Part shown: piece after piece, positions 41,544 through 50,255 of the stretch | Position numbering within the stretch: position 1 is the stretch's first letter | How the letters are laid out: each line of letters starts with the position of its first letter | Source of the DNA: Nitrososphaera sp. | Lineage (GTDB): Archaea > Thermoproteota > Nitrososphaeria > Nitrososphaerales > Nitrososphaeraceae | Assembly (NCBI GenBank): GCA_039938515.1 | Contig: JBDUUL010000019.1 | Span: 1-64,000 of the forward strand | Direction: 5' to 3' | Length of the DNA stretch: 64,000 nucleotides | Translations under genes and position numbers: made by a program | Notes under the pieces: model-generated | Database searches by the model: none | What the model was told of the DNA's origin: nothing | Seen by the model: only the letters and a program-made list of their open reading frames with translations

Positions 41544-41702
41544 ATGCCCCGCATCATGAAATGCACATGCGGCAGTAGAGAAATGGTAGAGCCAAGGTAC
41601 GGTGATACGGACTTCCAGTACACAGGGCGCAGGAAATGCAGTAATTGTGGCAAGCGCGGCGAGTGGAAGATACTGTCTGAAGAAGAAGCAAAATTGGACT
41701 AG
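41544..41702 (+). CDS. 52-residue zinc-ribbon protein
   Basis: PRIMKCTCGSREMVEPRYGD then RRKCSNCGKRGEWKIL gives a C-x-C ... C-x2-C zinc ribbon with a short acidic tail. The ATG at 41544 is preferred to an in-frame ATG at 41463 because a TATA-like run (attttaag, 41515-41522) starts 29 nt before it and because the extra 27 residues do not belong to the ribbon. Such ribbons bind nucleic acid or protein partners. Role unknown. It is the only apparently cytoplasmic gene among its exported neighbours. Confidence 0.65.
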   Translation: MPRIMKCTCGSREMVEPRYGDTDFQYTGRRKCSNCGKRGEWKILSEEEAKLD

Positions 41703-41728
41703 CCTGCAGCCACAGAGTCACAGAACCG

Positions 41729-42208
41729 TCAAAGCATGTATGCCCCAACAATCTCTACAACGGCAGAACCTGCATCAATTGGGATTCGTACAACTGTCCA
41801 TGCTCTAGTATGATTCCATGTGACGGGCGTGTCAATATCATCTACGAACGCTGTCAGTGCACTGCTGTCGCTACTTCTTGGCGGGCATTTCGAGCAAGCA
41901 GGACTAATGAGCGCGTCCAATGTTGAATTTGGAAGGTACAGTATCAGCGTAGTTGCATTTGGTGCTTCGATGTTCACTCTAAGTCCCTGCCCGCCCGGGA
42001 TTGCCGTCATGTTTACTACTTTAGCAACCCTGTCTTCAAACTGGTAGTGCATTGAGTAGCTATTGTTATCGATGGTTAAATCGTACGTCTGAAATTGATC
42101 CTTGGTAGAAATCGAAGAAGGAACCTGTAGCTGATGCACTGCGAATAATGCCAGCAAGCAAATGCCCGCAGCGAGTCCCGCAACGGCCGGTACTGCTAAA
42201 CCTGGCAT
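41729..42208 (-). CDS. membrane-anchored single beta-domain protein (159 residues)
   Basis: An N-terminal helix (PAVAGLAAGICLLALFAVHQ) is followed by one copy of the beta-sandwich module shared by the cluster: YDLTIDNNSYSMHYQFED, VVNMTAIPGG, TLILYLPNSTLDALI, FVDDIDTPVTWNHTRAWTVV and the closing strand SAVVEIVGAYML. In the PEFG-tailed relatives this closing strand leads into VPEF and a helix; here the protein ends at that point and is held at the N-terminus instead. Two cysteines (ACSKCP) could bind a metal. Confidence 0.65.
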   Translation of the reverse strand: MPGLAVPAVAGLAAGICLLALFAVHQLQVPSSISTKDQFQTYDLTIDNNSYSMHYQFEDRVAKVVNMTAIPGGQGLRVNIEAPNATTLILYLPNSTLDALISPACSKCPPRSSDSSALTAFVDDIDTPVTWNHTRAWTVVRIPIDAGSAVVEIVGAYML

Positions 42209-42246
42209 GTCTTACCAGCTGTTTTTCACAAGTAATTCAATGTTAT

Positions 42247-43890
42247 CTAATTCTGATACGTCCCAATAATCGTGACCGAGCTTTGATATGCTTCAATTGG
42301 TATTGCAAGTATCCTGTACTTGTCAGGCATTTCGTTGATTCCAAGTTCCCTTGACCATTGGCTGTCTTTGCTCGATGGGTATTCAGTAAAGTTCTCAAGC
42401 ACCCTACTATCGACTGCTACTTGGAAATGCTCGTCTCTATTGAGTGGAGTTTTCGAATCCAGCAGCTGCCTTGGTATTGCAATTTCAAGCGTTCCGCTTT
42501 CTAATGGGTTGATGGATATTTCCAGAGCTTTGGATACAGAGGCATTATCAAAGGTGATGTTTTGTATTGTTCCATGGAACTTTAATGGAATTTGATAGGT
42601 GTTGCCGCCTACCTCAAGCGTATACGAGCAAACTTGTCCAATTTGGCAGCTGACCTGATTGGTTGAATTGATTGTCAGATTGCTAGCAAGAGTCCATCCT
42701 TTCTGTTTCAGTAACGCCTCATGAGATAGCTTTACACAATATGGTTTTCCGTGCGTATCTAGAAACAATGCATATTGAGAAGCGGCTAACTCCTTTTGTG
42801 GGCAGATGACATCAGTTGGAGATACTCCTGCCTTTAGTTGTTGCAATGGGCTAATGGAGCCATCGTGCCTCGTTGGTACGTTCGGAACGACTGTTCGGGA
42901 TATGCAGCTGTCAGGTACGCTATCGCCATGGAATGCCATCTCGCTTGGATAAGAAGTCCAAGCCAGCCCCACGGTTGAGGAGCTGTTTACTGGCAGCGAA
43001 ATAACGTCAAAGCAATCCGTCGTTGTAATGACGCTGGCATCAAAAGGGGTGTCTACACCATTGACAAAGAATGCAAGCTGGTCTTGAACTGATGCTCCAG
43101 GGACATTGGTTAATGGATAAATTCGAGGGACCATTACGTCGAGAGTGCCATTATTTGAGTTGCCTATTCGGGCTGAAATACTACCCCCTTTAAAGTCAAA
43201 CCTGTCTATTGTTGAATTCACGCCCCTATAGTATATCTTGAAAACCTGATCAGGTTTGTCTGTGTATAGAAACTGACCAACGCTATAGATAATGTTCCAA
43301 TTTTTTTGCAAACTAAATCGCTCGTAAAATTGTGGCGAGGTGGTATCAGATAACAAAATCCTAAAGTCATCAATGGTTAATACTTGTATGCGAAGAGTAA
43401 AGTTTCCGCCGCTAGTTCCAATGGAGCAATGTCGAATATTGATCAAGCCACCAGGTTCGGCTAGCCAATCAGAAATGAAAGGATTCTGCATACCTGTAAC
43501 TTGTGGCTGCATGCAATTTCCATCACTAGGCATTTCAGGATGCGTAAGGTTGAGCAACAATACTCCGCTCTCTGTTGAAAAATAATTGTCAAGCAATGTC
43601 TGATCGCCGCTCGGAGTTACTCGGTCAAGCGTCAATCGAAATGTTGCGCCATGTATAGTTTGATTTGTCTTTGAGTCGTAAAGGCGAATCTTCATTATCG
43701 TATCTTCATTGGGGCTATCTGAAACTGCTACAGGCGTTACCCAGAAGTCAATCGCAGCCGTTCGATTGCCCACAGTTCCATATGGAATAGAACGCGATTG
43801 TGCGTGGGCTGTAATCATTGGGGTGGAAAGTAGCAAAGTCAATGAAATTAATGCGAAAGTGAGTAATGACACTGGCGAGGCCTGCATCAT
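42247..43890 (-). CDS. large exported protein with cluster-specific beta modules (547 residues)
   Basis: Signal peptide (SLLTFALISLTLLLSTPMITA, cleavage near AHA-Q). The mature protein has an N-terminal part with TIMKIRLYDSKTNQTIHG and LTIDDFRILLSDTTSPQF, the latter matching LTVDYARQLFSDSTAPHF of the 53711-55207 protein. Two copies of the cluster beta module follow, the second beginning YTLEVGGNTYQIPLKFHG and closing with SVTIIGTYQN at the very end. It thus stops exactly where relatives continue into the VPEF tail, so it lacks the sorting signal. Function unknown. Confidence 0.7.
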   Translation of the reverse strand: MMQASPVSLLTFALISLTLLLSTPMITAHAQSRSIPYGTVGNRTAAIDFWVTPVAVSDSPNEDTIMKIRLYDSKTNQTIHGATFRLTLDRVTPSGDQTLLDNYFSTESGVLLLNLTHPEMPSDGNCMQPQVTGMQNPFISDWLAEPGGLINIRHCSIGTSGGNFTLRIQVLTIDDFRILLSDTTSPQFYERFSLQKNWNIIYSVGQFLYTDKPDQVFKIYYRGVNSTIDRFDFKGGSISARIGNSNNGTLDVMVPRIYPLTNVPGASVQDQLAFFVNGVDTPFDASVITTTDCFDVISLPVNSSSTVGLAWTSYPSEMAFHGDSVPDSCISRTVVPNVPTRHDGSISPLQQLKAGVSPTDVICPQKELAASQYALFLDTHGKPYCVKLSHEALLKQKGWTLASNLTINSTNQVSCQIGQVCSYTLEVGGNTYQIPLKFHGTIQNITFDNASVSKALEISINPLESGTLEIAIPRQLLDSKTPLNRDEHFQVAVDSRVLENFTEYPSSKDSQWSRELGINEMPDKYRILAIPIEAYQSSVTIIGTYQN

Positions 43891-43905
43891 GAATCGTTCA
43901 TCATT

Positions 43906-44835
43906 TCAAGTGAACGAATTATGCTGTCGGTGTGATATAACTGCAAATACACCTACGATTGCAATTGCCATAACCACTATCGATATTCCAAATTCAGGCA
44001 CCATATTAGTCCCTATTATCTGAATAGTGCTCACCCCAGAAGGATAATCGAACGATACGACTCTGGTATACCTGCCACATGTTTCGCTACCTATATGATG
44101 CACAAAGGCCGGATTGTTTGTTATGTTAGTAATAAATTGAATGTCATCGCCGCCAGCCTGCCAAGCAACAGAGCTGTCACCAGATTCGCTACAGCCAATT
44201 TGGTTTGTGGCTGAATGATTTGCATTAAAAATAGCGCGCGGAAATTCCACAGAGAACAACCTTTCTTGGTCGCTGGAATTATCGTAATAATCTTTGATTG
44301 TGACGGTAACTGTTTTAGTTGAGGTATTGGCGGTCATGTTCTCAATAGTTCCATTGTCCAAAAAGCCATAGCGTATCGGATATGTTTGATTTGCGATCGT
44401 TAGGTTGTATACGTGAGTAAGTCCGGCTTGAGGTATCGGCAATCCAAGTAAATGCAGTGGATGACAATCTGCTGAAATAGCACCGCCGGGGCGGATAAAC
44501 GCCGTCACATTTTCAGGGTTAAGCCTATCTTTTGGTAGGCTGCACACAAAATTAGACTGAATTATGCCAAATTGAGGAATGTAATACCTGTCTTCAAGCA
44601 TATTGCAATTTCCCTGGCTGTCAAAGCCTGTAATGTTGTATGTTATCCATTTCATATTTGTGGAATCATCAGGACGTGTCAGATTCATGTATGTAGGCCG
44701 ACATGATTTGAGAAGGTCTGCGCATCCAGAATCCTGGCATCTAGGAACATCAGCTTGTGCCTGACGAGAGATGGTTCCTGCTTGAGCTAGGATTAGCGTT
44801 AGCACGAGAAAAAGGAAAAGTACTTTATGCTGCAC
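43906..44835 (-). CDS. exported protein with PEFG-CTERM-like sorting tail (309 residues)
   Basis: Signal peptide (KVLFLFLVLTLILAQAGT), a cysteine-containing N-terminal domain (CQDSGCADLLKSC), one cluster beta module (YNLTIANQTYPIRYGFLD, NGTIENMTANTST, LFSVEFPRAIFN, STIQIIGTN), then the tripartite tail: VPEFG, hydrophobic ISIVVMAIAIVGVFAVI, basic SHRQHNS. This tail matches the thaumarchaeal PEFG-CTERM class, thought to be processed by an archaeosortase-type enzyme. Start is GTG. No such enzyme is encoded in the window. Likely a surface protein. Confidence 0.75.
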   Translation of the reverse strand: MQHKVLFLFLVLTLILAQAGTISRQAQADVPRCQDSGCADLLKSCRPTYMNLTRPDDSTNMKWITYNITGFDSQGNCNMLEDRYYIPQFGIIQSNFVCSLPKDRLNPENVTAFIRPGGAISADCHPLHLLGLPIPQAGLTHVYNLTIANQTYPIRYGFLDNGTIENMTANTSTKTVTVTIKDYYDNSSDQERLFSVEFPRAIFNANHSATNQIGCSESGDSSVAWQAGGDDIQFITNITNNPAFVHHIGSETCGRYTRVVSFDYPSGVSTIQIIGTNMVPEFGISIVVMAIAIVGVFAVISHRQHNSFT

Positions 44836-44941
44836 TTTCTCCTAGCACGATAATACTTCGGCCAGATTAACCTTATTCACCAATGCTCCATTACGAACAT
44901 CTCGAACGCCTTTGTTGACAAGAGTTGAGTTTCAAAAACAC

Positions 44942-45370
44942 TCATGTTTGAGGAGCAAAACAGCCACTTGCGAAAGCGTCTATCATGCTTACATTTGACA
45001 AGGCTGCATTCAAGGTCATGCCGCCAACTCCGCATCCTATTTCCAAGGTCAGAGGATGAAGAGATTGTCCTAATACTGAAATGTAGAGGCGATGGGAACC
45101 AGATTCAATCATTGTAGGAGTATCGACCTGTCTATCTATTGCATATGTAACGCTTGTCATAGGCGTCCCATAGTCATATCTGTCTACACTGACAATTGCA
45201 TCAGGGTACTTGTTCATGAAATACTTGACTTCTGGAACATTGCTGTACCGTGCAATCAATTCTTTGTCAGACAGCAGATTGTCTGAGCGAACAAATTCAG
45301 AGAATATTGCGATGGTAGCAATTCCCAAAGCCAGGCCAACTAATATGGGAATCACAGAGCCTGATTGCAC
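44942..45370 (-). CDS. membrane-anchored protein, small-anchor family (142 residues)
   Basis: N-terminal helix IPILVGLALGIATIAIFSEF, then an outside domain starting VPEVKYFMNKYPDAIVSVD and SVTYAIDRQVDTP, which parallels the 40144-40638 product (LPEVKLLFSKYP, TFDYIVRKSVDT). Two cysteines (EIGCGVGG and ASGCFAP). Start GTG. The pair are clear paralogues despite lying 4.3 kb apart with other exported genes between. Function unknown. Confidence 0.65.
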   Translation of the reverse strand: MQSGSVIPILVGLALGIATIAIFSEFVRSDNLLSDKELIARYSNVPEVKYFMNKYPDAIVSVDRYDYGTPMTSVTYAIDRQVDTPTMIESGSHRLYISVLGQSLHPLTLEIGCGVGGMTLNAALSNVSMIDAFASGCFAPQT

Positions 45371-45490
45371 AGTTGCGATTTCAAGAGAGGATGCAATTGA
45401 ACTTTACGCTCATAAAATAAGTCAGTGTTTCGCCAGCCAAAATCAAGGCTCAATACGAGATTCGATTGCCTCAATGAGGAAAGTGGCAGT

Positions 45491-45640
45491 TAAGCAAAGC
45501 CTATATCTCAAGGCAACTGAATTGCTAATACGCACTTTCTGGTCTGCTTGCTGATATTCGCTTTGCTACTGGAGTGTTTACAAACGTCTGCGAGTTTCGC
45601 TGATCAACCCAGCAGCAATGTTTGGAATGTTGGCAAAGGC
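45491..45640 (+). repeat. 150-bp direct repeat, copy 1
   Basis: This stretch covers the promoter and the signal-peptide codons of the 45548 gene and matches 50983-51132, in the same orientation and register, with 8 differences over 150 bases by my count (about 95% identity). Similarity drops sharply at both ends, which indicates recent duplication or gene conversion. Confidence 0.85.
45502..45508 (+). promoter_or_regulatory. TATA-like box, 28 nt before an in-frame ACG
   Basis: tatatct preceded by CC. The first T is 28 nt before an ACG at 45530 that is in frame with the downstream exported-protein gene and just precedes its signal-peptide core. Confidence 0.5.
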
Positions 45641-47113
45641 GTAGGTATTGGCACCTTTGTGAAATACCATGTCGTAGTTAGAGGCATCGGAGACATAGAC
45701 GCCAAACAAATCAACCCATCGATAAATGACGTTTTTAACATAACGCTTCACTTCAAGAGTTTTGATAGCAAATACGGTGCATGGACGGTATCAGTAGACG
45801 AAGAAAACGTCTCTTCTGACCAAGACCAGGGCTTCCCACCACGAAACCTCAATGATACAATCTATCTTGCAGATCAAAACATGTCCATTTTTGCAGACAA
45901 GGACTCGCCGTATAGTGTTCTCAACCGGCAGTCCTTTGCCGTTCCAAATATCTATGGTGATGCGCTTGGTGCAGTGATAATTTGGTTTTCAAAACCCGCA
46001 AAAGACATTTCTGCGGACAGTTCGGTATGTGCCTACCAGTCTTGTGATTGGCGATACCATGTAATTGGAATAGAGAACACGACAACTCCTGCAGGTACTT
46101 TTTCCAACACTACAGTGCTTGCACTTTACGGACCAAACCAAATTGGCAAGTTCACTAGCACTGCCTATATCGACAAGGACTCTCCGTTTCCAATTAAAGG
46201 CTCAATACTTTCGCGGTCAGGTTGCGGCATAAACATAGGACAAGTGAATGGCACGTGCTCTGCAAATATTTCAGATTATGAGCTGATTGGATATCGAAAT
46301 ATCGCCAGTAATGGTAGTGAGCTGACTACCAAGAGCATTACTTGGAATGACCACAGCTATGAAATACGATACTCCATGGTCAATGGAACGGTATCATCTG
46401 CAAATGCCACTAGAGGAAATCTGCACCTATTCCTTAACGATACTGGTCAAGGAGCAGGTCTGCTGACGCTTGAATTACCCTTGCACCTTGTAAAACCACT
46501 GCTTGGAAACGGTAGCGATTCAGAATCCGTGGGAGAGCAACTTGCAGTCTTTGTCTACGACATAGACACAACTAACTTTGTAACAGAATCGACATGCGAC
46601 ACTCTGACAATAAAGATACCCACAGACTTGGGATCGGGTCAGGTCACCGTCGTTGGTTCTGATGGCATAATGGGTGAATATCCAGCACCAGCTCCTACTG
46701 ACGTGGCAAACGTATCTCCTACATTGCAGGTCGATAACAAACAGTTTAGGCTTAATACTTTGACAAATGCAGATAGCTGCAGCTTTTCTTTGGACACTGG
46801 TACGAAGACTCTGCACGTTGCCATCCGAAATCCTGCCTTTAAATCTGGATATATGAAAATCACGCTGCCCCATGAGCTCCTTGGAGGTAACTATACGGTG
46901 CTTGCAGATGGCGAACCTTTTAGCAATTACACTATTCTCGCCGATAATTCAAATCGCACAACAATCGTGACATGGTATAGCCCAAAAGTGGCGTCACTCG
47001 ATATAGTTGGTACATCCGTTGTTCCAGAGTTTCCATCAATACAAGCGGGATTTGCATCGTTAGCGGCTATTTTTAGTGTCATTATTGGTGTGCGAAGAAC
47101 ACGCCATTCCTAA
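45548..47113 (+). CDS. exported protein, GKG module plus two beta modules plus PEF-type tail (521 residues)
   Basis: The signal peptide core is LLIFALLLECLQTSAS, cleavage near FAD. The mature protein starts with the module marked WNVGKGVGIGTF (shared W-x-x-GKG), with AYIDKDSPFPIKGS later. Two cluster beta modules follow (ITWNDHSYEIRYSMVNGT; LQVDNKQFRLNTLTNADS) and close with ASLDIVGTS, then VPEF, helix and RRTRHS. The TTG at 45548 is the first canonical start but leaves a signal peptide without a basic or polar front. The frame stays open upstream to 45521 and includes an ACG at 45530 (HFLVC follows) at the position expected for a leaderless start. Function unknown; cell-surface location likely. 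Confidence 0.72.
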   Translation: MLIFALLLECLQTSASFADQPSSNVWNVGKGVGIGTFVKYHVVVRGIGDIDAKQINPSINDVFNITLHFKSFDSKYGAWTVSVDEENVSSDQDQGFPPRNLNDTIYLADQNMSIFADKDSPYSVLNRQSFAVPNIYGDALGAVIIWFSKPAKDISADSSVCAYQSCDWRYHVIGIENTTTPAGTFSNTTVLALYGPNQIGKFTSTAYIDKDSPFPIKGSILSRSGCGINIGQVNGTCSANISDYELIGYRNIASNGSELTTKSITWNDHSYEIRYSMVNGTVSSANATRGNLHLFLNDTGQGAGLLTLELPLHLVKPLLGNGSDSESVGEQLAVFVYDIDTTNFVTESTCDTLTIKIPTDLGSGQVTVVGSDGIMGEYPAPAPTDVANVSPTLQVDNKQFRLNTLTNADSCSFSLDTGTKTLHVAIRNPAFKSGYMKITLPHELLGGNYTVLADGEPFSNYTILADNSNRTTIVTWYSPKVASLDIVGTSVVPEFPSIQAGFASLAAIFSVIIGVRRTRHS

Positions 47114-47190
47114 TGACTATGATGATTCGACTGGCTTTCAACCGGTAAAGATAGCATTCCGAACAGCTTGAATCTCTCAAGTAAATATTC

Positions 47191-47198
47191 TTAATAAT
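47191..47198 (+). promoter_or_regulatory. TATA-like box before the 47262 gene
   Basis: ttaataat. Counting from 47192, an in-frame ACG at 47220 lies 28 nt downstream. A second A/T run, taaatatt at 47182-47189, lies 27 nt before a TTG at 47209 that is in a different frame. Confidence 0.35.
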
Positions 47199-47261
47199 TG
47201 GAATTGGCTTGCCAAAACCACGCCTTTCATTTCTTGTGCGAAGCTGGTCTTAGCCTCCTGC

Positions 47262-48290
47262 GTGACATTAGTTCTGCTTTGTCTGCCTGCTTATGGCTTT
47301 GCGCAGTCAAGGCTCAACTCTCCATTGGAAATTCAACCTCCACTTCAAGTTGCGTCGCCGGATGGTGATTACAAAGTTGTACTGAACTGGACGCCTGTTA
47401 TCATACGATCAGCCAGCAACGTTACCTTCTCTATTGCCTTTGAAAAAACCAATGGCACAGCCCTGTCAAACGTCACCTATGACTTTGAAGTCAAGGCACA
47501 ACAAGAACCGATAGTACAAAAGAGAAACATTTCAGCCTATGCTATTTCTGAGCAGCAATTGAGACTACCGAATATTGGGCTACAACCTTTGCAGGTCGGC
47601 ATTTATGTTATATCTATCAACGGGATGCCCGTTGACCACAGTCAAACGTCTTCTTTCAATTTGTACATGATTCCAACAGACACTGAGATGCGGCAATGCA
47701 GTTCACTTGGTATTGTTGAAGATAACTGTAACATCGAGCATGTGGCATTTTTCTCGTCTACCAATCAACCTGTGTTTATCCTAAAGACGCAAGGTGGCAA
47801 AGTCCCTCTAGACGTAGGTGTTGAGCCAATCTGGGGCAGCGATGGCAACGTACAATTCAAAATCAACTTTTCTCCATTGCAACAAAACAATGCGCTTACT
47901 CCGTCTGTTCACTATGACCTCAAGATATTCAGAGACAATGGAACCGCTGTTTCAGCTGAACCTGTCTACGATTATGTGAGGACACTTATGATAAACTGTC
48001 CTCCTGTAGGATACTTTTGTTCCTTTGCCGTTGCACACAATGGGACAACTATAGTTCCAGACGTGTCTTCTAATTTGCCGCTAAAACTTGACGCAGGCAA
48101 CTACAGGCTCAGAATTGAGGTGTACAGCGTATATGCCAATCAATCAGACGATCCTAATAGTCCTGCAGTTGTGGAAATGCCAATACAGGTTACGCCAGAA
48201 TATCCATTTGCACAGGCAAGTATTGGAGTGCTGGCGGTTGCCTTTGGTGCAATTGTTGGTCTTGGACGAAAGACGCATTCTTTCAGATGA
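47262..48290 (+). CDS. exported protein with PEY-type sorting tail (342 residues)
   Basis: From GTG 47262 the product begins with a short hydrophobic stretch (TLVLLCLPAYGFAQS). The open frame extends upstream to give a fuller signal peptide from ACG 47220 (PFISCAKLVLASCV). The mature protein has two related beta domains; the second (VPLDVGVEPIWGSDGNVQF, then VHYDLKIFRDNGTAVS and LDAGNYRLRIEVYSVY) is shared with the C-terminal half of the 48417 product. The tail is VTPEYPFAQ, helix SIGVLAVAFGAIVGLG, basic RKTHSFR. Same gene style as its neighbours. Function unknown. Confidence 0.7.
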   Translation: MTLVLLCLPAYGFAQSRLNSPLEIQPPLQVASPDGDYKVVLNWTPVIIRSASNVTFSIAFEKTNGTALSNVTYDFEVKAQQEPIVQKRNISAYAISEQQLRLPNIGLQPLQVGIYVISINGMPVDHSQTSSFNLYMIPTDTEMRQCSSLGIVEDNCNIEHVAFFSSTNQPVFILKTQGGKVPLDVGVEPIWGSDGNVQFKINFSPLQQNNALTPSVHYDLKIFRDNGTAVSAEPVYDYVRTLMINCPPVGYFCSFAVAHNGTTIVPDVSSNLPLKLDAGNYRLRIEVYSVYANQSDDPNSPAVVEMPIQVTPEYPFAQASIGVLAVAFGAIVGLGRKTHSFR

Positions 48291-48343
48291 CCGCAAGGCT
48301 TCGACTGGCTATCAAGTGGAAAGAATAGCAGCTGGATAAAACC

Positions 48344-48350
48344 TATATCT
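48344..48350 (+). promoter_or_regulatory. TATA-like box, 28 nt before an in-frame ACG
   Basis: tatatct preceded by CC, the same 9-mer as at 45500-45508. The first T is 28 nt before an ACG at 48372, which is in frame with the exported-protein gene that has its first canonical start only at 48417. Confidence 0.5.
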
Positions 48351-48416
48351 TAATGCAGATGCATTCGTCGTACGAATATCATACTTTATCTCACGATACT
48401 TTGCTGCTTTGCATTC

Positions 48417-49622
48417 TTGCTATCTCTGCCCTCAACATGTATTGCCCAAAAGCCGTTGAGTTCAAACAACACTAATCCAGACAATACTTGGTATTTCGGT
48501 AAGGGAATCAAGCCCCACAGTTACTTGCTCTACAAGTACGGAAGCTATTCTGTTGACAACAATGGAACAATGACCCTTGGTTCCAGTGAGTATTACTTTG
48601 CGGTGTACTATGACCACTTCGATAATTTGACAAGCTCTTGGAGCGGCAAGGTAATTACAAACCAAGTAAGCCCAACATCGATTAACAATTTCACCTTGGT
48701 TCCCCGTCGGGCTATCGGCGATACTAATCTTGTTTACAACTACCATGAGAATGCTGCTGGCTCGTTGACTAAGCGGCAGGAAGCCCTAGATCAAGCTGCA
48801 AGAAACTACAACTTTGGCGTACATATGCTGTACGAGTACGCTCCTTATCCCAGGAGCCTTTCTGACAGCAACTGGTCTTCAGTAGACCACCCGGCATCTT
48901 ATGCCAAACTGAACGGAACCAAGATGGTGACCGTAGAAGCTGGAACATTCAACTGCACTGAATTGGACGTAAAGGATGGATACTGGGAGGACAACAAGGC
49001 ATGGATAAACAAAGACCTGCCGTTGCCCGTCAAGGGCTCGTCTTATACGAGCTCTAACGGTACATCTCATCATTACGTCAAATACTATTCAACTTATCGT
49101 CTCGCGGCAATAGGCAACAACATGCCAACGGTGGCGGAGTTTCCACCAAAGACGGCTACTATGGTTTATTCCATGAATGGTCAAGTGCCAGTAGACGTGT
49201 CAGTCATGCCAATCTGGACGCAAGGGGGCAATGTACGATTTAACCTCACCTTTTTCCAAAAGGGGACGTCTATGCCACAGGCAGCAAACTATGATCTGTG
49301 GATTCTAAATCAAACGGGCAAGGTGGTTTACAAGGAAACAAGCTACGGGGTTTATACTGTGCCACCAGAATTGCAAGTCTCAAAGGGTGCAACTTCTCAA
49401 ACAACGGTACCCGACGATCCGACAAGAAATATCCATCTTGAAAATGGAAACTATGTTGTCAGAGTGATAGTAGTCGGTGTTGATAATAATCCCATTGACA
49501 CGGAGAGCGTAGATTTTCCAATGCAGGTGACACCGGAATTGCCATCAATGCAAACAGGGATTGCAGCATTGACAGTTGCCTTGGGCGTAATTATCAGTCT
49601 TCGAAGAATACGCCAATCGTAG
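48417..49622 (+). CDS. exported protein, GKG module plus PIW-type beta domain plus PEL-type tail (401 residues)
   Basis: From TTG 48417 the product starts LSLPSTCIAQ, which is only the end of a signal peptide. Reading the same frame upstream to ACG 48372 gives NIILYLTILCCFAFLLSLPS, a complete hydrophobic core. The mature protein starts with the GKG module (TWYFGKGIKPHSYLLYKYGS, YYDHFDNLTSSWSGKV), matches the 51040 product over about 230 residues, then switches to the domain found in the 47262 product (VPVDVSVMPIWTQGGNVRF). Tail: VTPELPSMQ, helix, LRRIRQS. A mosaic of its two neighbours. Confidence 0.72.
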   Translation: MLSLPSTCIAQKPLSSNNTNPDNTWYFGKGIKPHSYLLYKYGSYSVDNNGTMTLGSSEYYFAVYYDHFDNLTSSWSGKVITNQVSPTSINNFTLVPRRAIGDTNLVYNYHENAAGSLTKRQEALDQAARNYNFGVHMLYEYAPYPRSLSDSNWSSVDHPASYAKLNGTKMVTVEAGTFNCTELDVKDGYWEDNKAWINKDLPLPVKGSSYTSSNGTSHHYVKYYSTYRLAAIGNNMPTVAEFPPKTATMVYSMNGQVPVDVSVMPIWTQGGNVRFNLTFFQKGTSMPQAANYDLWILNQTGKVVYKETSYGVYTVPPELQVSKGATSQTTVPDDPTRNIHLENGNYVVRVIVVGVDNNPIDTESVDFPMQVTPELPSMQTGIAALTVALGVIISLRRIRQS

Positions 49623-49669
49623 CGGCTGCGCGCTGCTGGTTATCTCATGCAATGATAATATTCGCTGGC

Positions 49670-50251
49670 TTAGTAGCTATCAACTGTTATTATCTGGGAT
49701 TTTCCCAAATCTGCAAAGCTGGTATTTGCATACAATGTATGGTAAACAGGCTCGGTAAAATTACTTACACCGGAAGGACGATATGACACCGTGTAAGGAG
49801 CAGCCTGTACCTGTATGTGTACAAAGTCGCCCGGAGTGAGCCGAGCGGTATTGAACAATTGTATATGCTGAGACGGCGGCAACTCCGCCCAGCCTTCGGT
49901 GCTGTCCGCTGCAAAGCAATCGCCGCTTTGTTCGTCGCAAACCCGATATCCAATTATCGATATTGTACGCGGCGACGCTACGAAAAGTGTATACATTGAC
50001 ACGTGACACGGAGAGAAAGGACAGGAGACAGGTGCTCTTAGCACATACTCGACCTTGGCGCTAATCTGAAGAGGATTAGCGGCAGACCAAGGGGCATCTC
50101 GCAATATGTCTGTAGCCTGCTGCTGAGGCGAAGGATAAGTAGTAGTCAAAAGGACCCAGACTGGCAGGATTATTCCAATTGCGATGGCGGTGCCAGCTAG
50201 TATCCATATTGTTTGCCTGCTCATGTCGCGTTCAGGTGCTGAATCTGACAT
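49670..50251 (-). CDS. membrane-anchored hypothetical protein (193 residues)
   Basis: An N-terminal basic segment and helix (RQTIWILAGTAIAIGIILPVW) anchor an outside domain with four cysteines (SCPFSPC, RVCDEQSGDC), likely two disulfides, and beta strands such as TPGDFVHIQVQAAPYTVSYR. The ATG at 50251 is chosen because it begins 4 nt after the stop codon of the upstream anchored-protein gene; the ATG 14 codons earlier would overlap that gene. The two form an operon. Function unknown. Confidence 0.6.
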   Translation of the reverse strand: MSDSAPERDMSRQTIWILAGTAIAIGIILPVWVLLTTTYPSPQQQATDILRDAPWSAANPLQISAKVEYVLRAPVSCPFSPCHVSMYTLFVASPRTISIIGYRVCDEQSGDCFAADSTEGWAELPPSQHIQLFNTARLTPGDFVHIQVQAAPYTVSYRPSGVSNFTEPVYHTLYANTSFADLGKSQIITVDSY

Positions 50252-50255
50252 GAAT

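Noticed and set aside
45522-45554. Short leader frame (TTG/ATG, ten codons, stop) before the 45548 and 51040 genes as a regulatory uORF
   Set aside because: Its start lies only 20 nt after the TATA-like box, so it would probably not be within the transcript; kept only as an alternative explanation in the ACG finding.
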